DNA of 64,000 nucleotides from Amycolatopsis sp. FDAARGOS 1241 (GCF_016889705.1 NZ_CP069526.1:3286001-3350000); one strand, 5' to 3'. Counted from the first letter of the stretch, positions 24,250 through 33,562 are shown. The notes: generated by a model not told the origin, from the letters alone. A program made the numbers and translations.

Positions 24250-25206
24250 GCGCGACTCGCGCAGCGTCGCGCCACGCGCGGGCGGCGTGTGCAGACCCCG
24301 GCGCTCCAGCGCCGGCAGTACCTCGCAGGCCACTCGCGGAAGATGGGTGGCAGGTGCCGACAGGTGCAGGTGGACACCGTCGACAACGCCGGCGAGTCTC
24401 TGTCAGCAGTTCCGTCAGCCCTGACGTGGATCCGGCGAAGCGGAGCCGGTCCGGGCCGCCGCCGGTCGGTCCGCCTGGCTGCAGCGCAACTTCCACTTCG
24501 GCGGGACACCAGCCGGTCCGCGAACTGACCGGCGCGGCGGCGCACTTCGTCGACGGTCGAGCCGGCGATGAGCACGATGTCCGGGCGGACCGCGCCGGCG
24601 ACGTCGCCGGACGAGAGGATGCCGAGCCGGCCCCGCGGCGGGCGCGGCGTGATGAGCGGACCTGTCATCGAGAACGTCGCGCCTTCGAAGCCGACGTGGT
24701 GGACCTGTCCGGGGCGAGGTAGTGGCCGGTTGCGACGTCCTTGACGACGGCGTCGTCCTCCCATGAATCCCACAGCCGCCGCGCAACTCGACCACGTCGG
24801 CGACCTCGCGGCGCGATGCGTCGGGGCCGAGCGGTTCACGGCCGACGGTGGCCAGTGGCTTCGGGTGAGGCGTCGGTGCCGACCACCCAGCCCGCGTGCC
24901 CGTGGGGGGGGCGAGACTGGCGAGCCGCGTGGCCAGGTCCAACGGTTCGGCCGTGGCGACGGTGGACGTGGGAGTCGGGCCGATCCGGTCGGTCAGCGTG
25001 GCCACGGACGCCAAGCGCGTGGTGGCATCGAGCGGGAAACCGTCGTCGGGCGGCAGCGGGGAGTCGGCGAAGGTGGCGAACGTGAAACCGGCGCCGGCCG
25101 CGCTCGCCACGACCGCGGCCGTCGAACGCGGCCAAAGCCCGTCCGCGGGCTCCTTTCCGTGAGTCGCGTCGATCTCCACCGCGACGTACAGTCTGGGGGA
25201 AGTCAT
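24247..25206 (-). pseudogene. luciferase-like monooxygenase, frameshifted
   Basis: The start ATG at 25206 opens MTSPRLYVAVEIDATHG, and ASVATLTDRIGPTPTSTVAT is in the same frame. The rest lies in a second frame (HHVGFEGATFSMTGPLITPR, then RPDIVLIAGSTVDEVRRRAG), and the end returns to the first frame (RRGLHTPPARGATLRES). These are motifs of the bacterial luciferase-like flavin monooxygenases used on sulfonates, nitrilotriacetate and similar compounds. At least two frame changes break it, near 24770 and between about 24520 and 24320. It directly precedes the second monooxygenase, so the two were an operon. Confidence 0.65.
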
Positions 25207-25376
25207 GCACCACCCTCGATTCGTTTGCCCACAGCTATCCCGTTCCGGCGCCCGGCCGCACGCACGTTCAGGATGTGGACAACGGCGGAGTGTTCTCCCG
25301 CACGCTGGACGAGGTGGACCACGCCGGACGCGCGTGGACAATCAGGGTCGGGGGCGGTGACGAGAGGTGACCGACG

Positions 25377-25583
25377 ATGCGGATGTTGCGTGCGCTGACC
25401 CACGCCCTCACCGGGTCCGGCTGGGTGGTGACCCCGCCCTCCAGCCCACTCGACGCCGGGTTCGTGGTGCCGGTGCCGCGACCGGGTGCGCACGACTCGC
25501 CGCACGTGCCACTGTCGAAGCACGAGCGGGAAGCCTTTCTGCGGATCACGTGTGGTTTCCCCGGCGACGGCAAGATCCACTGA
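25377..25583 (+). CDS. small hypothetical protein (68 aa)
   Basis: A short frame with actinobacterial third-position bias and AGAGGTG seven bases before its ATG. The sequence (LTGSGWVVTPPSSPLDAGF, then VVPVPRPGAHDSPHVPLS, ending HEREAFLRITCGFPGDGKIH) matches nothing I know. It sits between the broken monooxygenase and a broken FAD oxidoreductase, so it may itself be a leftover piece. Confidence 0.35.
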   Translation: MRMLRALTHALTGSGWVVTPPSSPLDAGFVVPVPRPGAHDSPHVPLSKHEREAFLRITCGFPGDGKIH

Positions 25584-25720
25584 GGACCCCGAGCCAAGAG
25601 TCCACAGTGGATCAATCAGCTGCTTCTGCGCGGTGCGTTCGTCCGATCGGTGGCCGCGCCATGTGGGAGAACGGCCGGGGGTGTGGACAAACATTCCTTC
25701 GTCGGCAACGGTTCCCGGCC

Positions 25721-26070
25721 ATGCCAGAAATCGCGACGGACGTTCTGGCGGTCGGCGGTGGCCCCGCCGGGACGTGGGCGGCGGTCAAAGCGGCGGAATC
25801 GGGCGCGCACGTCATCCTGGCGGACAAGGGCTGTTGCGGGACGAGGCGGCGCGACCGCGTCGGCCGGTACCGGGGTCTGGTACGTGCCACCGGATCCCGC
25901 GGCCCGGGCCGCGGCGATGGCCAGCCGGGAAGGGCTCGGTGGGCACCTGGCGGCGGAAACCGGAGCGGTCATGTCCGGGATGGAGTTTTTGAACGCCCAC
26001 GTGATCGCCCCGGTGTTCACCTCGGTGACCAAGACCGCCTTCAACACGTTCGCGGGAAGTCTTCGTGCCA
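25721..26070 (+). pseudogene. FAD-dependent oxidoreductase fragment
   Basis: The ATG at 25721 opens a Rossmann FAD-binding motif, TDVLAVGGGPAGTWAAVKAA then GAHVILADKG. At about 25840 an extra G shifts the frame, after which GATASAGTGVWYVPPDP and MASREGLGGHLAAE can be read; GMEFLNAHVIAPVFTSVTKT follows with the intervening domain missing. The pieces look like the start of a fumarate-reductase/succinate-dehydrogenase-type flavoprotein with an internal deletion. Together with the two broken monooxygenases it suggests a lost flavin-dependent degradation locus. Confidence 0.55.
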
Positions 26071-26252
26071 CGCAAAGCACGACACGGCAAACCTCGCGAC
26101 GGCAGCCTTCCCGAGCGACGGAGTTTGTCCGTGCATCTGTGCCAGTCAGGCGGCGACCTGTCTGCGGTGGTGGAGCGGAGGCCGAGGGCAGCCGGCGTGC
26201 CTGGCACCGTGCTGAGGTGCGGTGGAGCGTGGGGGCGGGGAGGATGGGCAGA

Positions 26253-26630
26253 ATGAACCCCTCCGAACCCGATCCCACGGTCAGCGCGACCACCGCGGCC
26301 GACGTCGCGCTTCGACATACCGGCGAGGGCGTCGTGATCGCCGCCCGCGGTGAGTTCGACGCGCTCACCACCCCGGCCCTGCAGGAGGCGATCCACGACG
26401 CCCTCGCGGAACGGCCCCGCGTGCTGGTGATGGACCTCAGCGAGACCGCGTTCTTCTCCTCGACCGCGATCGGCGCCCTCGTCGACGCCGAGCTCACCGC
26501 AGGCGAACCCACGTCCGTGCGGCTCGTCGCGTCCCCGCCGATCCGCCGCACGTTGCGGCTGCTGGGCCTGGACCGGCACTTCGACTACTGCGACACCACC
26601 GACGACGCCCTGACCACCACGCCGGGCTGA
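26253..26630 (+). CDS. STAS-domain anti-sigma-factor antagonist
   Basis: A 125-residue single STAS domain: VVIAARGEFDALTTPALQEA, VLVMDLSETAFFSSTAIGAL and RRTLRLLGLDRHFDY follow the SpoIIAA fold. The phosphorylatable serine is expected in FFSSTAIG, where two serines stand. The ATG at 26253 was chosen over 26244 because GGGGAGG lies nine bases before it. An anti-sigma-type ATPase gene follows 80 bp on, giving a likely partner-switching pair. Confidence 0.8.
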   Translation: MNPSEPDPTVSATTAADVALRHTGEGVVIAARGEFDALTTPALQEAIHDALAERPRVLVMDLSETAFFSSTAIGALVDAELTAGEPTSVRLVASPPIRRTLRLLGLDRHFDYCDTTDDALTTTPG

Positions 26631-26710
26631 GCCTCGGCGCCGAGGCCACCCGCCGCGGCATGCGCCACCGCACGACCGCTGACCAGCGGAGATCAAGGAG
26701 CAGCCACCGG

Positions 26711-27145
26711 ATGCGTTCGGTCAGCGACCCGGACCCGGACGATGACCCTCCGCCTGTGCTGCACCTGCGCCGGCGGGCCCGCCTCGAGGACGCGTCCGCG
26801 CTCAGGAAAGCCCTCGTCCATTGGGCCCGCGCCCACCGCCTGTCCGCGGCCCTGATCACCGACCTCGAACTCGCGGTGTACGAGGCCCTGGTCAACTCCG
26901 CCGAGCACGCCTACCCCGGCGACACCGAGGGCTCGCTCGACCTGCACGCCCACCATGAGGACCAAGTCGTGCGGGTCACCGTCACCGACCACGGCCGCTG
27001 GCGCCCCCAGCCCCCGCCCGACCCGCTGCGCGGGCGCGGAGTGCCCCTGATCCACCTGCTCGCCGACCACACCGACATCGCTGCCACCGAGCAGGGCACC
27101 ACCGTCACGATGACCTGGCAGCTCAGCCGGCACTGCGCAGACTGA
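26711..27145 (+). CDS. RsbW-like anti-sigma ATPase
   Basis: A 144-residue HATPase_c_2 protein. The N box ELAVYEALVNSAEHAYPG and the G1-like VTDHGRW, then RGRGVPLIHLLAD as G2, match serine-kinase/anti-sigma proteins of the RsbW type. The ATG at 26711 follows AAGGAG. It would bind and inhibit a sigma factor or phosphorylate the neighbouring STAS protein; no sigma-B-type gene is adjacent, so the target is elsewhere. Confidence 0.8.
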   Translation: MRSVSDPDPDDDPPPVLHLRRRARLEDASALRKALVHWARAHRLSAALITDLELAVYEALVNSAEHAYPGDTEGSLDLHAHHEDQVVRVTVTDHGRWRPQPPPDPLRGRGVPLIHLLADHTDIAATEQGTTVTMTWQLSRHCAD

Positions 27146-27439
27146 CGGGCGTGTTCAGCGCCGCGCGGCCGTGATCCCAGCGACTCGCGATACTGCCCAC
27201 ACCCCTGGCGCCCGCCGGGCGTGGCGCGGCAGGCCACGGTCGTCCCGACGCACCAAGATCGGGTGGACGCGCTCGACGCCCCGACCGGAGATGAAGACGC
27301 CGTTCACCGCCGTCCGCCGCAGGCGAAGTCCGGACGACTGTGTCCGATGACCGCAGGCGGCGAAGCGGCGGGTGTTCTCGCCGTGCCCGTCGATCCGGCC
27401 GGCCGGCATTGCTTTCCGCCGCAGCCGCCTGGGACGCGG

Positions 27440-27898
27440 TCAGCCGGCGACGTGGTACCGGCTGGTGATCGCGACGCGGTTGAAGGCGTTCATCACCGTG
27501 GCCAGCCAGGCGACCGCCGAGATCTGGTCCTCGGTGAGTTCGGCTGCGGCGGCGTTGTAGTCCTCGTCGCGGACGTGCCCGTCCGACACCCGTGCGATCG
27601 CCTCGGTCAGGCGGAGGGCAGCGCGTTCCGTGTCGGAGAAGTAACCGGTCTCTTCCCACGCGGGCAACACGGCGATCCGGTCGGGGTTTTCGCCCTTCTT
27701 GAGGGCGTCACCGGTGTGCATGCGCAGGCAGAACGCGCAGCCGTTGATCTGGGAGGTGCGCACCCTCAGCAGTTCGACCAGGAGCGGGTCGAGGCCCGCC
27801 GCGGTGGCGCTGTTCTCGACCTCGATCGACAAGGCGATGAGGGCCTGGTAGGCGGCCGGGTGCTGCTTGTCGATGCTGACGCGCTGCGTGTTCGTCAC
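27440..27898 (-). CDS. carboxymuconolactone decarboxylase/AhpD-like protein
   Basis: A 152-residue AhpD-fold protein with the redox motif INGCAFCLRMH (Cys54, Cys57, His61), as in alkylhydroperoxidase D-type proteins. The GTG at 27898 follows GAAGGA. It lies directly downstream of an ECF41-type sigma factor gene on the same strand, and an ECF41-type promoter stands about 170 bp before its start. Carboxymuconolactone decarboxylase-like proteins are the best-known genomic partners and targets of ECF41 sigma factors, though their substrate is unknown. Confidence 0.85.
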   Translation of the reverse strand: MTNTQRVSIDKQHPAAYQALIALSIEVENSATAAGLDPLLVELLRVRTSQINGCAFCLRMHTGDALKKGENPDRIAVLPAWEETGYFSDTERAALRLTEAIARVSDGHVRDEDYNAAAAELTEDQISAVAWLATVMNAFNRVAITSRYHVAG

Positions 27899-28069
27899 GG
27901 TTCCTTCGATTCCTTCTGCGGCCTGCGCCGTGGAGTTCGCTCCGGGCGCGTCGTGGTGGCCGGTGGTGTGTTCGGGGCAGAGGCGGTGCCGGTGTGCGCC
28001 GACGTGGCCACAGCTGCGTGACCAGGTTGATCGAGCCTGCTCGCTCGTCGTTTCCCGTCTCGCCAGGGA

Positions 28070-28096
28070 GACGAGGTAGCCCCTCGGGGTGTGACA
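28070..28096 (-). promoter_or_regulatory. ECF41-type promoter before the AhpD-like gene
   Basis: On the minus strand TGTCACA (28096-28090) is followed after 16 bp by CGTC (28073-28070), the -35/-10 pair described for ECF41 sigma factors. It begins 2 bp past the sigma-factor stop codon, so the AhpD-like gene can be transcribed separately by the sigma factor encoded next to it. CTCCCTGGCGA follows CGTC and recurs at the second site near 29.85 kb. Confidence 0.7.
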
Positions 28097-28098
28097 GC

Positions 28099-28989
28099 TC
28101 AGACGTGAGAGAGTTTGTCCGGGTTGAGCACCCTGCGGTACGCGGTGATCAAGCCGTCTGTGATCTGCACCGTGTCGACGGAGTAGACGCGGCCCTGCCA
28201 GTGGCACACGAGGGCGAGCTCGCCGCCCACCTCGATGAAATCGATGCGGTCCGGGCGCCACAGGCGACCCACGCGCACCATCACCTCGGCAACGCGCTCA
28301 CCACCGCGGATGATCTTGCGCGCCGCCGAGACCTTGCCGCCGCCATCGGTGACGTAGACGGCGTCCGGGTGCAGGAGCCGGACCAGACCGGCCAGGTCAC
28401 CGGACTCGTAGGCGGCGCGGAACGTCGCCAGCACCCGTTCGCGCTCCGCCTTCGGGGCCGGCGAAGCGGACTGCTTCGCCTTGGCCACGCGCCGTCGAGC
28501 CCGCGACGCGAGCTGCCGGGAGCCGGGCACGGAGACGTCCAGCACTTCCGCGATCCGGCCGAACTCGAACCCGAAGACGTCGTGCAGGACGAAAGCCACC
28601 CGCTCCGGTGGGCTCAGCTCCTCCATGATCAGCAGCATCGCCGCGCTCACGGATTCGTCGACGAGCACCGGTTCCGAGGCGTCCGGCCCGGTCAACAGCG
28701 GTTCCGGCAGCCACGGCCCGACATAGGCCTCTCGGCGAGACCGAGCGCTCTTGAGGATGTCGTACGACCGCCGCGCGGCGACCGTGACCAACCAAGCCCG
28801 CAGGTCGTCGACCTCGTCCAGATCCGCCCCGGCCGCCCGCAGCCACACGTCCTGAGCCACGTCCTCGGCGTCGGCCACGCTCCCCAGCAGCCGGTAGGCC
28901 ACACCGAACACCGCAGGTCGATGCGTTTCCCACTCGGCAGCGAGCGTGTCCTGTTGCTCAGACCCCCGGGGCGCCTGCCCGTCACCCAT
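28099..28989 (-). CDS. ECF41-family sigma factor with SnoaL-like C-terminal domain
   Basis: A 296-residue sigma factor. Region 2 contains VAYRLLGSVADAEDVAQDVW and region 4 contains PPERVAFVLHDVFGFEFGRI; a SnoaL-like extension of about 100 residues follows. All three hallmark motifs of ECF41 are present: WLPEP at 93-97 in the linker, DGGGK at 215-219 and NPDKL at 289-293. In this family the extension both activates and restrains the sigma factor, and no anti-sigma gene is needed. ATG 28989 was chosen because upstream sequence lacks coding character. It stands before the AhpD-like gene it probably controls. Confidence 0.88.
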   Translation of the reverse strand: MGDGQAPRGSEQQDTLAAEWETHRPAVFGVAYRLLGSVADAEDVAQDVWLRAAGADLDEVDDLRAWLVTVAARRSYDILKSARSRREAYVGPWLPEPLLTGPDASEPVLVDESVSAAMLLIMEELSPPERVAFVLHDVFGFEFGRIAEVLDVSVPGSRQLASRARRRVAKAKQSASPAPKAERERVLATFRAAYESGDLAGLVRLLHPDAVYVTDGGGKVSAARKIIRGGERVAEVMVRVGRLWRPDRIDFIEVGGELALVCHWQGRVYSVDTVQITDGLITAYRRVLNPDKLSHV

Positions 28990-29400
28990 GCCGATCGCGT
29001 CCTCCTCCGACGTGCGGGTCCAGCGTACGGCCGGAAAGCCTTCCCGGCATCCGTTCGTAACGCACACCTCGCGATCGTGGGCGATCGGAGTTCGCCGTGA
29101 GCGACGCACTCGACTGGAAGGCCGTGACCATCGCGGCTTCGGCGCGAGTACATCAACCCGATGACTCTCGCTCCCGCGGCTCTGAATACCAGTGGCCCAC
29201 ACGGACGCCGGTATCGGGAGGGCGATTTCCGGCGCGCAGGGTTGTGGCCGGCACGCAGATCGGCGGTGCGGCCGGCGCGTTTGCTGCAGGAGGCCGGCGC
29301 GGCACTCTGTGGCTACGGAGGGCCGTTCCGTCCACACTCGACATGCCGGCCTGTCCGATGCCGCAGATCACCGCTGACCAGGACGCCCCACTCTGGCAGG
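28990..29400. other. spacer without recognised gene
   Basis: About 410 bp. Several frames are open, but none has both a ribosome-binding site and recognisable sequence. Fragments such as ALNTSGPHGRR are suggestive of a decayed enzyme but cannot be assigned. Confidence 0.3.
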
Positions 29401-29808
29401 GACCTCGGCCTTGGAGAACTCGTCAGGGGTGCGGGTCGTCGACCTTGAGCGGATCTCCGGGTTGGAGACGAAATCCGTCAGGAGCTTGGCCGGTTGTGTC
29501 GCACTCGTGTTCTCGGCGACGACGTGGTGGGAGCCCGAACGCCTCGGGCGCCCCGGCCAGCGGCGAGCTGTGCGGTCAGGCCGGTGGTGCGGTAGCCAGC
29601 GCCATCAGGACACCCGACACGTCGTGTCCCGGCACGCTCGGCGTCCGCTCCCGGCCGGCGCGGTCGGCCCACGTGCCCGGCCACTCCAGCTCGCCGGTGG
29701 GGAACCCCGCGGCGTGCACCTGGGCGACGTCGTTCTCCGCCGAAGGGACGTCCTCAAAGGACAGTTCGGCGACCCCCCGTCACGATCGCGGATGGCGCTG
29801 ACTCGCAA
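29400..29808 (-). pseudogene. fragment of a zinc-free alcohol-dehydrogenase-like (MDR) oxidoreductase
   Basis: Reading leftward from a TTG at 29808: MRVSAIRDRDG, then in the next frame SFEDVPSAENDVAQVHAAGF, PTGELEWPGTWADRAGRERT, PSVPGHDVSGVLMAL, and, shifted again, GYRTTGLT. This is the N-terminal catalytic domain of an NADP-dependent oxidoreductase of the quinone-reductase type. Two apparent single-base losses and a missing C-terminal domain break it. An ECF41-type promoter lies just upstream; ECF41 sigma factors are known to be linked to oxidoreductase genes. Confidence 0.55.
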
Positions 29809-29845
29809 TACGGTCCTCGTCTGGTGGGGCGGTTGTCGCCAGGGA

Positions 29846-29870
29846 GACGACAGCCCCCCCAGGCGTGACA
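29846..29870 (-). promoter_or_regulatory. second ECF41-like promoter, before the broken oxidoreductase
   Basis: On the minus strand TGTCACG (29870-29864) and CGTC (29849-29846) are 14 bp apart, and CTCCCTGGCGA follows, exactly as at the promoter of the AhpD-like gene 1.8 kb away. The spacing is 2 bp shorter than at the first site, possibly because a C-run is under-called or because the promoter has decayed with its gene. Confidence 0.5.
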
Positions 29871-29973
29871 GCCCGGAGATCTTTTTCCAGCCACCGGAAG
29901 TCGCTCCTCACGGGACTTTCCCGGACCGAGCACTCCGAAAGGCGTCCCGTCGCCGCGAACAGCACGGTCAGCG

Positions 29974-30260
29974 CCACCAGCTCGAGGCTGTCGTCGAACT
30001 GCCGGTCGCCGGTGCGTCGACGGTACGCAGGAGCACTTGGGTCGTGTGGCGGATGTGCTCGACGAGGATCGCCACGGCGGCGTCGGCGTCCTTGGCGAGG
30101 ATCGCGTCCAGCATGGACTTGTGCTCGCCTACGATGTCGCGGTGCTCGTGTCCCAGGGAGACCGACCAGCGGCGGTAGAGCTCGGCGGAGGCACGCAGCG
30201 AGCAGGCGATCGCGAGGAGCCGAGGGTTCGGGCAGCCGGGCAACGTTGAGGGGTGGCGTG
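29974..30260 (-). pseudogene. GntR-family regulator fragment (FCD domain)
   Basis: The minus strand reads NPRLLAIACSLRASAELYRR, then GHEHRDIVGEHKSMLDAILA and KDADAAVAILVEHIRHTTQV. This is the helical ligand-binding (FCD) domain of FadR/GntR-type regulators, with the metal-binding-type histidines still visible. The N-terminal winged helix is missing upstream, where unrelated sequence begins, so only the C-terminal third remains. Confidence 0.5.
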
Positions 30261-30280
30261 GTGCGCAGGAGGTGATCGCG

Positions 30281-31278
30281 ATGTCCCGGCCGGTCATCCC
30301 GATGGCTGATGTCGAGGATGCGGGCATCGGCAGGGTCCTCGTGCACACGCGCTCTGTCGAAGAGGCCGAGATCCGCGGTACCCGGCTGCTCTCGCCGCAT
30401 CGCCTGGCGGTCGGACGGGGCGGGCTTGACGCGCGGATTCGCGGTGTCTCCCTCGGCCCGGTTGCGCTGTATCACCTGAGCTACGCCGCCGGTGTCACCG
30501 TCACCGCGCCGCCCACGGTCGGGTACCTCGACACGTTGCTGCCTGTTCGCGGGCGGTGCGGGTCGACCATGCCGGTGCCCGGTTCGACGCCGTGGCGGGC
30601 CGGGCGGCGGCGGTGATCAGTCCGCACGCCCCGATGGTTCTCCAGTGGAGCCCTGGCCTGCGGTCGGCGATGATGCGCATCGAGACTGAAGCGCTCGGTT
30701 CCTTCGCCCGGATGATCACCGGTCGTGACGACTTGCCATTCCGCTTTGACCCGATGGTGGCGGACTCGAACGCCGTCGCGGGCCTGCACGGCGTCGCTCA
30801 CCTGATCCGCTCGACCACGGCCCAGTTCTCCGGTGCGAGTGTGTGGCCGGGAGCGATCAGGACGCGAGTGCGTGAGCAGGCAATGCTCACGCTATTGCTG
30901 AGCCAGCCGGACTTTCGCCTTCAAGTGACCGGGGCGCCCGGCAGCCCGTGGCTCGAACGGCCGTGCGGAAGGCCCTTGAGCTGGTCGAGTCCAGCCCGGA
31001 GAGCTGTATTACTCTCGCGAGCCTGGCGTCTTCCGTCGGCGTCAGCCTACGTACCCTTCAGCTGGGTTTTCGCGAGGAAATCGACACGTCCCGGCGCGTA
31101 CATCCTCAGTGTGCGACTTCGGCGGGTCCGCGAGGAGTTGTCCGCCGCACGGCCGGGCGAGGGGTCGACTGTGGCCAACATCGCCCATCGGTGCGGGTTC
31201 CTCAACCTCGGGCGATTCGCTGCGCAGTACCGCCGCGCCCATGGGGAATGCCCGTCGGACACCCTCCACCGTCGGTGA
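30281..31278 (+). pseudogene. AraC-family regulator with three frameshifts
   Basis: Read across three frame changes, the plus strand gives an AraC-binding-type N-terminal domain (RLAVGRGGLDARIRGVSLGP, then PTVGYLDTLLPVRG and RVDHAGARFDAVAGRAA) and a C-terminal double helix-turn-helix (LASLASSVGVSLRTLQLGFR, then TVANIAHRCGFLNLGRFAAQ). The shifts fall at about 30553, 30958 and 31090, and each is repaired by adding one G or C. The gene is otherwise complete to the stop at 31278. It is either recently dead or intact with sequencing errors. Confidence 0.7.
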
Positions 31279-31294
31279 CGGGCCTCTGCGGACC

Positions 31295-31333
31295 CGCGAA
31301 GTACCTTCAGACTTCCTCCTGAGGTACTTCGCG
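31295..31333. terminator. terminator between AraC pseudogene and ctaD
   Basis: An 11-bp stem, 31295-31305 with 31323-31333 (CGCGAAGTACC and complement), continues after a one-base bulge with TCAG/CTGA around an 8-nt loop. It starts 7 bp after the ctaD stop on the minus strand and 17 bp after the AraC stop on the plus strand, so it can serve both. Confidence 0.75.
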
Positions 31334-31339
31334 TCCGTG

Positions 31340-33039
31340 TCAGGCGTCCTTTTGCCGCCCGGTCAACGTGATGTGGCCTTCCGTGCGGAGACGTTCGATC
31401 ATGTGCGGGTAGTGCAGCTCGAACGCGGGGCGCTCGGAGCGGATGCGGGGCAGCTCGGTGAAGTTGTGCCGCGGTGGCGGGCAGGACGTGGCCCATTCGA
31501 GGGAGTTGCCGTAGCCCCACGGGTCGTCGACGGTGACGATCTCGCCGTAGCGGTAGCTCTTGACCACGTTCCAGATGAACGGCAGCATCGAAGCGCCCAA
31601 GAGATAGGCGCTTATGGTCGAGATCGTGTTGAGCGTGGTGAACCCGTCGCTGGCGAGGTAGTCGGCGTAGCGGCGCGGCATGCCCTCGGCGCCGAGCCAG
31701 TGCTGCACCAGGAACGTGCCGTGGAAGCCGATGAACGTCGTCCAGAAGTGCCACTTGCCGAGCTTCTCGTCCATCATCCGGCCCGTGATCTTCGGGAACC
31801 AGAAGTAGATGCCGGCGAAGGTCGCGAACACGATCGTGCCGTAGAGCACGTAGTGGAAGTGCGCCACCACGAAGTAGCTGTCCGAGACGTGGAAGTCGAT
31901 GGCCGGGGCGGCCAGCAGGATACCGGTCAGACCGCCGAAGAGGAACGTGACGATGAAGCCCATCGAGAAGATCATCGGCGTCTCGAAGGACAGCTGGCCC
32001 TTCCACATCGTGCCGATCCAGTTGAAGAACTTCACGCCGGTCGGAACCGCGATCGGGAACGTCATGAAGGAGAAGAACGGCAGCAGCACGGCGCCGGTGG
32101 CGTACATGTGGTGCGCCCACACCGCCACGGACAGGGCCGCGATCGCCAGCGTCGCGAAGACCAGCCCCTTGTAGCCGAAGATGGGTTTTCGGCTGAAGAC
32201 CGGGAAGATCTCGGACACGATCCCGAAGAACGGCAGCGCGACGATGTAGACCTCGGGGTGCCCGAAGAACCAGAACAGGTGCTGCCACAGGATCACGCCG
32301 CCGTTGGCGGGGTCGAACACGTGCGCGCCGAGGTGCCGGTCGGCCAGCAGACCCAGCAGGGCCGCGGTCAGGATCGGGAACGCGAGCAGGATCAGGATGC
32401 TGGTGACCAGGATGTTCCAGGTGAAGATCGGCATCCGGTACATCGTCATGCCCGGCGCGCGCAGGCAGACCACGGTGGTGACCATGTTGACCGCACCGAG
32501 GATCGTGCCCAGACCGGAGACGACCAGGCCGGAGATCCAGAGGTCGGCCCCGACGCCCGGCGAGTGGATCGCGTCCGAGAGCGGGGTGTAGGCGAACCAG
32601 CCGAAGTCGGCGGCGCCACCCGGGGTCAGGAATCCGGAAAGGACGATCAGCCCACCGAAGAGGTAGAGCCAGTACGAGAACGCGTTCAGCCGCGGGAACG
32701 CGACGTCCGGCGAACCGATCTGCAGCGGCAGCACGAAGTTCGCGAACCCGAACAGGATCGGGGTCGCGTACAGCAGCAGCATGATCGTGCCGTGCATCGT
32801 GAACAGCTGGTTGTACTGCTCTTGCGACAGGAACTGAAGCCCCGGCCGGGCCAGTTCCGTGCGGATCAGCATGGCCATCGCGCCGCCGATGAGGAAGAAG
32901 CCCATCGAGGTCACCAGGACATGACGCCGAGTTGTTTGTGGTCGGTCGTGCGCAGCAATCGCACGAGCAACGAGCCCGTCGGTGCCTGCTGCGGAGAGTG
33001 GCCGGGGAGGGTCACCGGGGCCGGAACCAGTTTGGTCAC
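31340..33039 (-). pseudogene. ctaD: cytochrome c oxidase subunit I (ctaD-like), one frameshift near the 5' end
   Basis: Nearly all of the 560-residue haem-copper oxidase subunit I is intact: [20 protein letters not shown] with a haem ligand, [14 protein letters not shown] and WAHHMYATG with copper-B histidines, and [10 protein letters not shown]. The 5' end ([15 protein letters not shown], then [13 protein letters not shown]) lies in another frame; at about 32925 one base appears missing, where relatives have an extra codon before LVTS. The GTG start (33039) has GGAGG upstream and overlaps the preceding HemQ-like stop as GTGA. Actinomycetes often carry several ctaD copies, so loss of this one need not be lethal. 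Confidence 0.8.
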
Positions 33040-33425
33040 TTGTGCCTCCGTGGCGGCGGTGCCATCGGGCAGAGCAGGGGGTGGATGGGAACGCGTTTGC
33101 CTGTGCGGACTGGGATTCCGAGGCCGGCTGAGCTCCGGACCGGCCGCCAAGCTCCAGTGCACGAGGTCTTGCGTACGGCGAGATGGGCAGCCTGGAGTGC
33201 GTCGGCCGGATCGCCGTGCCACCAGACCACCCAGTCGGCGTCCGCGCGCATTCCCTCCAACACCAGGCAGGCGCCACGAATCGTGGCACCGTCCGCAGAA
33301 TTCGTCAGCGCCTGCTCCAGTTCATGAGCGATCGCGGGGCGATCGTCCCAGGTGGTCTGCGAGCCGGCCTTGAAGACCGGCCACATCGTGCGCGCCAATC
33401 CGGGGTCGAGGGTGACGGCGCTCAT
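33036..33425 (-). CDS. half-length HemQ/chlorite-dismutase-like protein
   Basis: A 129-residue protein whose first 90 residues follow the N-terminal domain of actinobacterial HemQ (coproheme decarboxylase): [20 protein letters not shown], then [20 protein letters not shown] and [11 protein letters not shown]. The C-terminal domain, which carries the haem-binding histidine, is absent; the tail is a basic, Pro-rich stretch. A catalytic role is therefore unlikely; it could be a haem-handling or structural relic. Its ATG overlaps the stop of the small membrane-protein gene (ATGA) and its stop overlaps the ctaD start (GTGA), so the three are one translational unit. Confidence 0.55.
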   Translation of the reverse strand: MSAVTLDPGLARTMWPVFKAGSQTTWDDRPAIAHELEQALTNSADGATIRGACLVLEGMRADADWVVWWHGDPADALQAAHLAVRKTSCTGAWRPVRSSAGLGIPVRTGKRVPIHPLLCPMAPPPRRHK

Positions 33426-33562
33426 CGCGCGAGCAGGGAGAAGAGCAGGGCCAGGGTGGAGATCGCCGCGCTAGTCACCAGCAGCGCCGAGGCGAACGGC
33501 TTGTGCCCGACGGTCACTGAATGTGACTGGATGCGAGGGCATTCGTGTGTCGTTTTGTCCAC
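33422..33562 (-). CDS. small single-helix membrane protein (46 aa)
   Basis: A short protein with a polar N-terminus and one hydrophobic helix at its end, KPFASALLVTSAAISTLALL. The GTG at 33562 was chosen because GGAG stands six bases before it; the frame remains open further up. It overlaps the HemQ-like gene by ATGA and heads the unit that ends in ctaD. Small single-helix proteins are common accessory subunits of respiratory oxidases, but that role here is inference. Confidence 0.5.
   Translation of the reverse strand: MDKTTHECPRIQSHSVTVGHKPFASALLVTSAAISTLALLFSLLAR

Noticed and set aside
27155..27409. Possible 84-residue minus-strand gene
   Set aside because: Composition looks like a shadow frame and no start site is evident.
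29097..29450. Possible decayed thiolase-like tail
   Set aside because: Only short, out-of-order resemblance; not enough to name.
31109..33373. Long plus-strand open frame over ctaD
   Set aside because: Shadow of ctaD; low-complexity Glu/Arg-rich composition typical of antisense frames.
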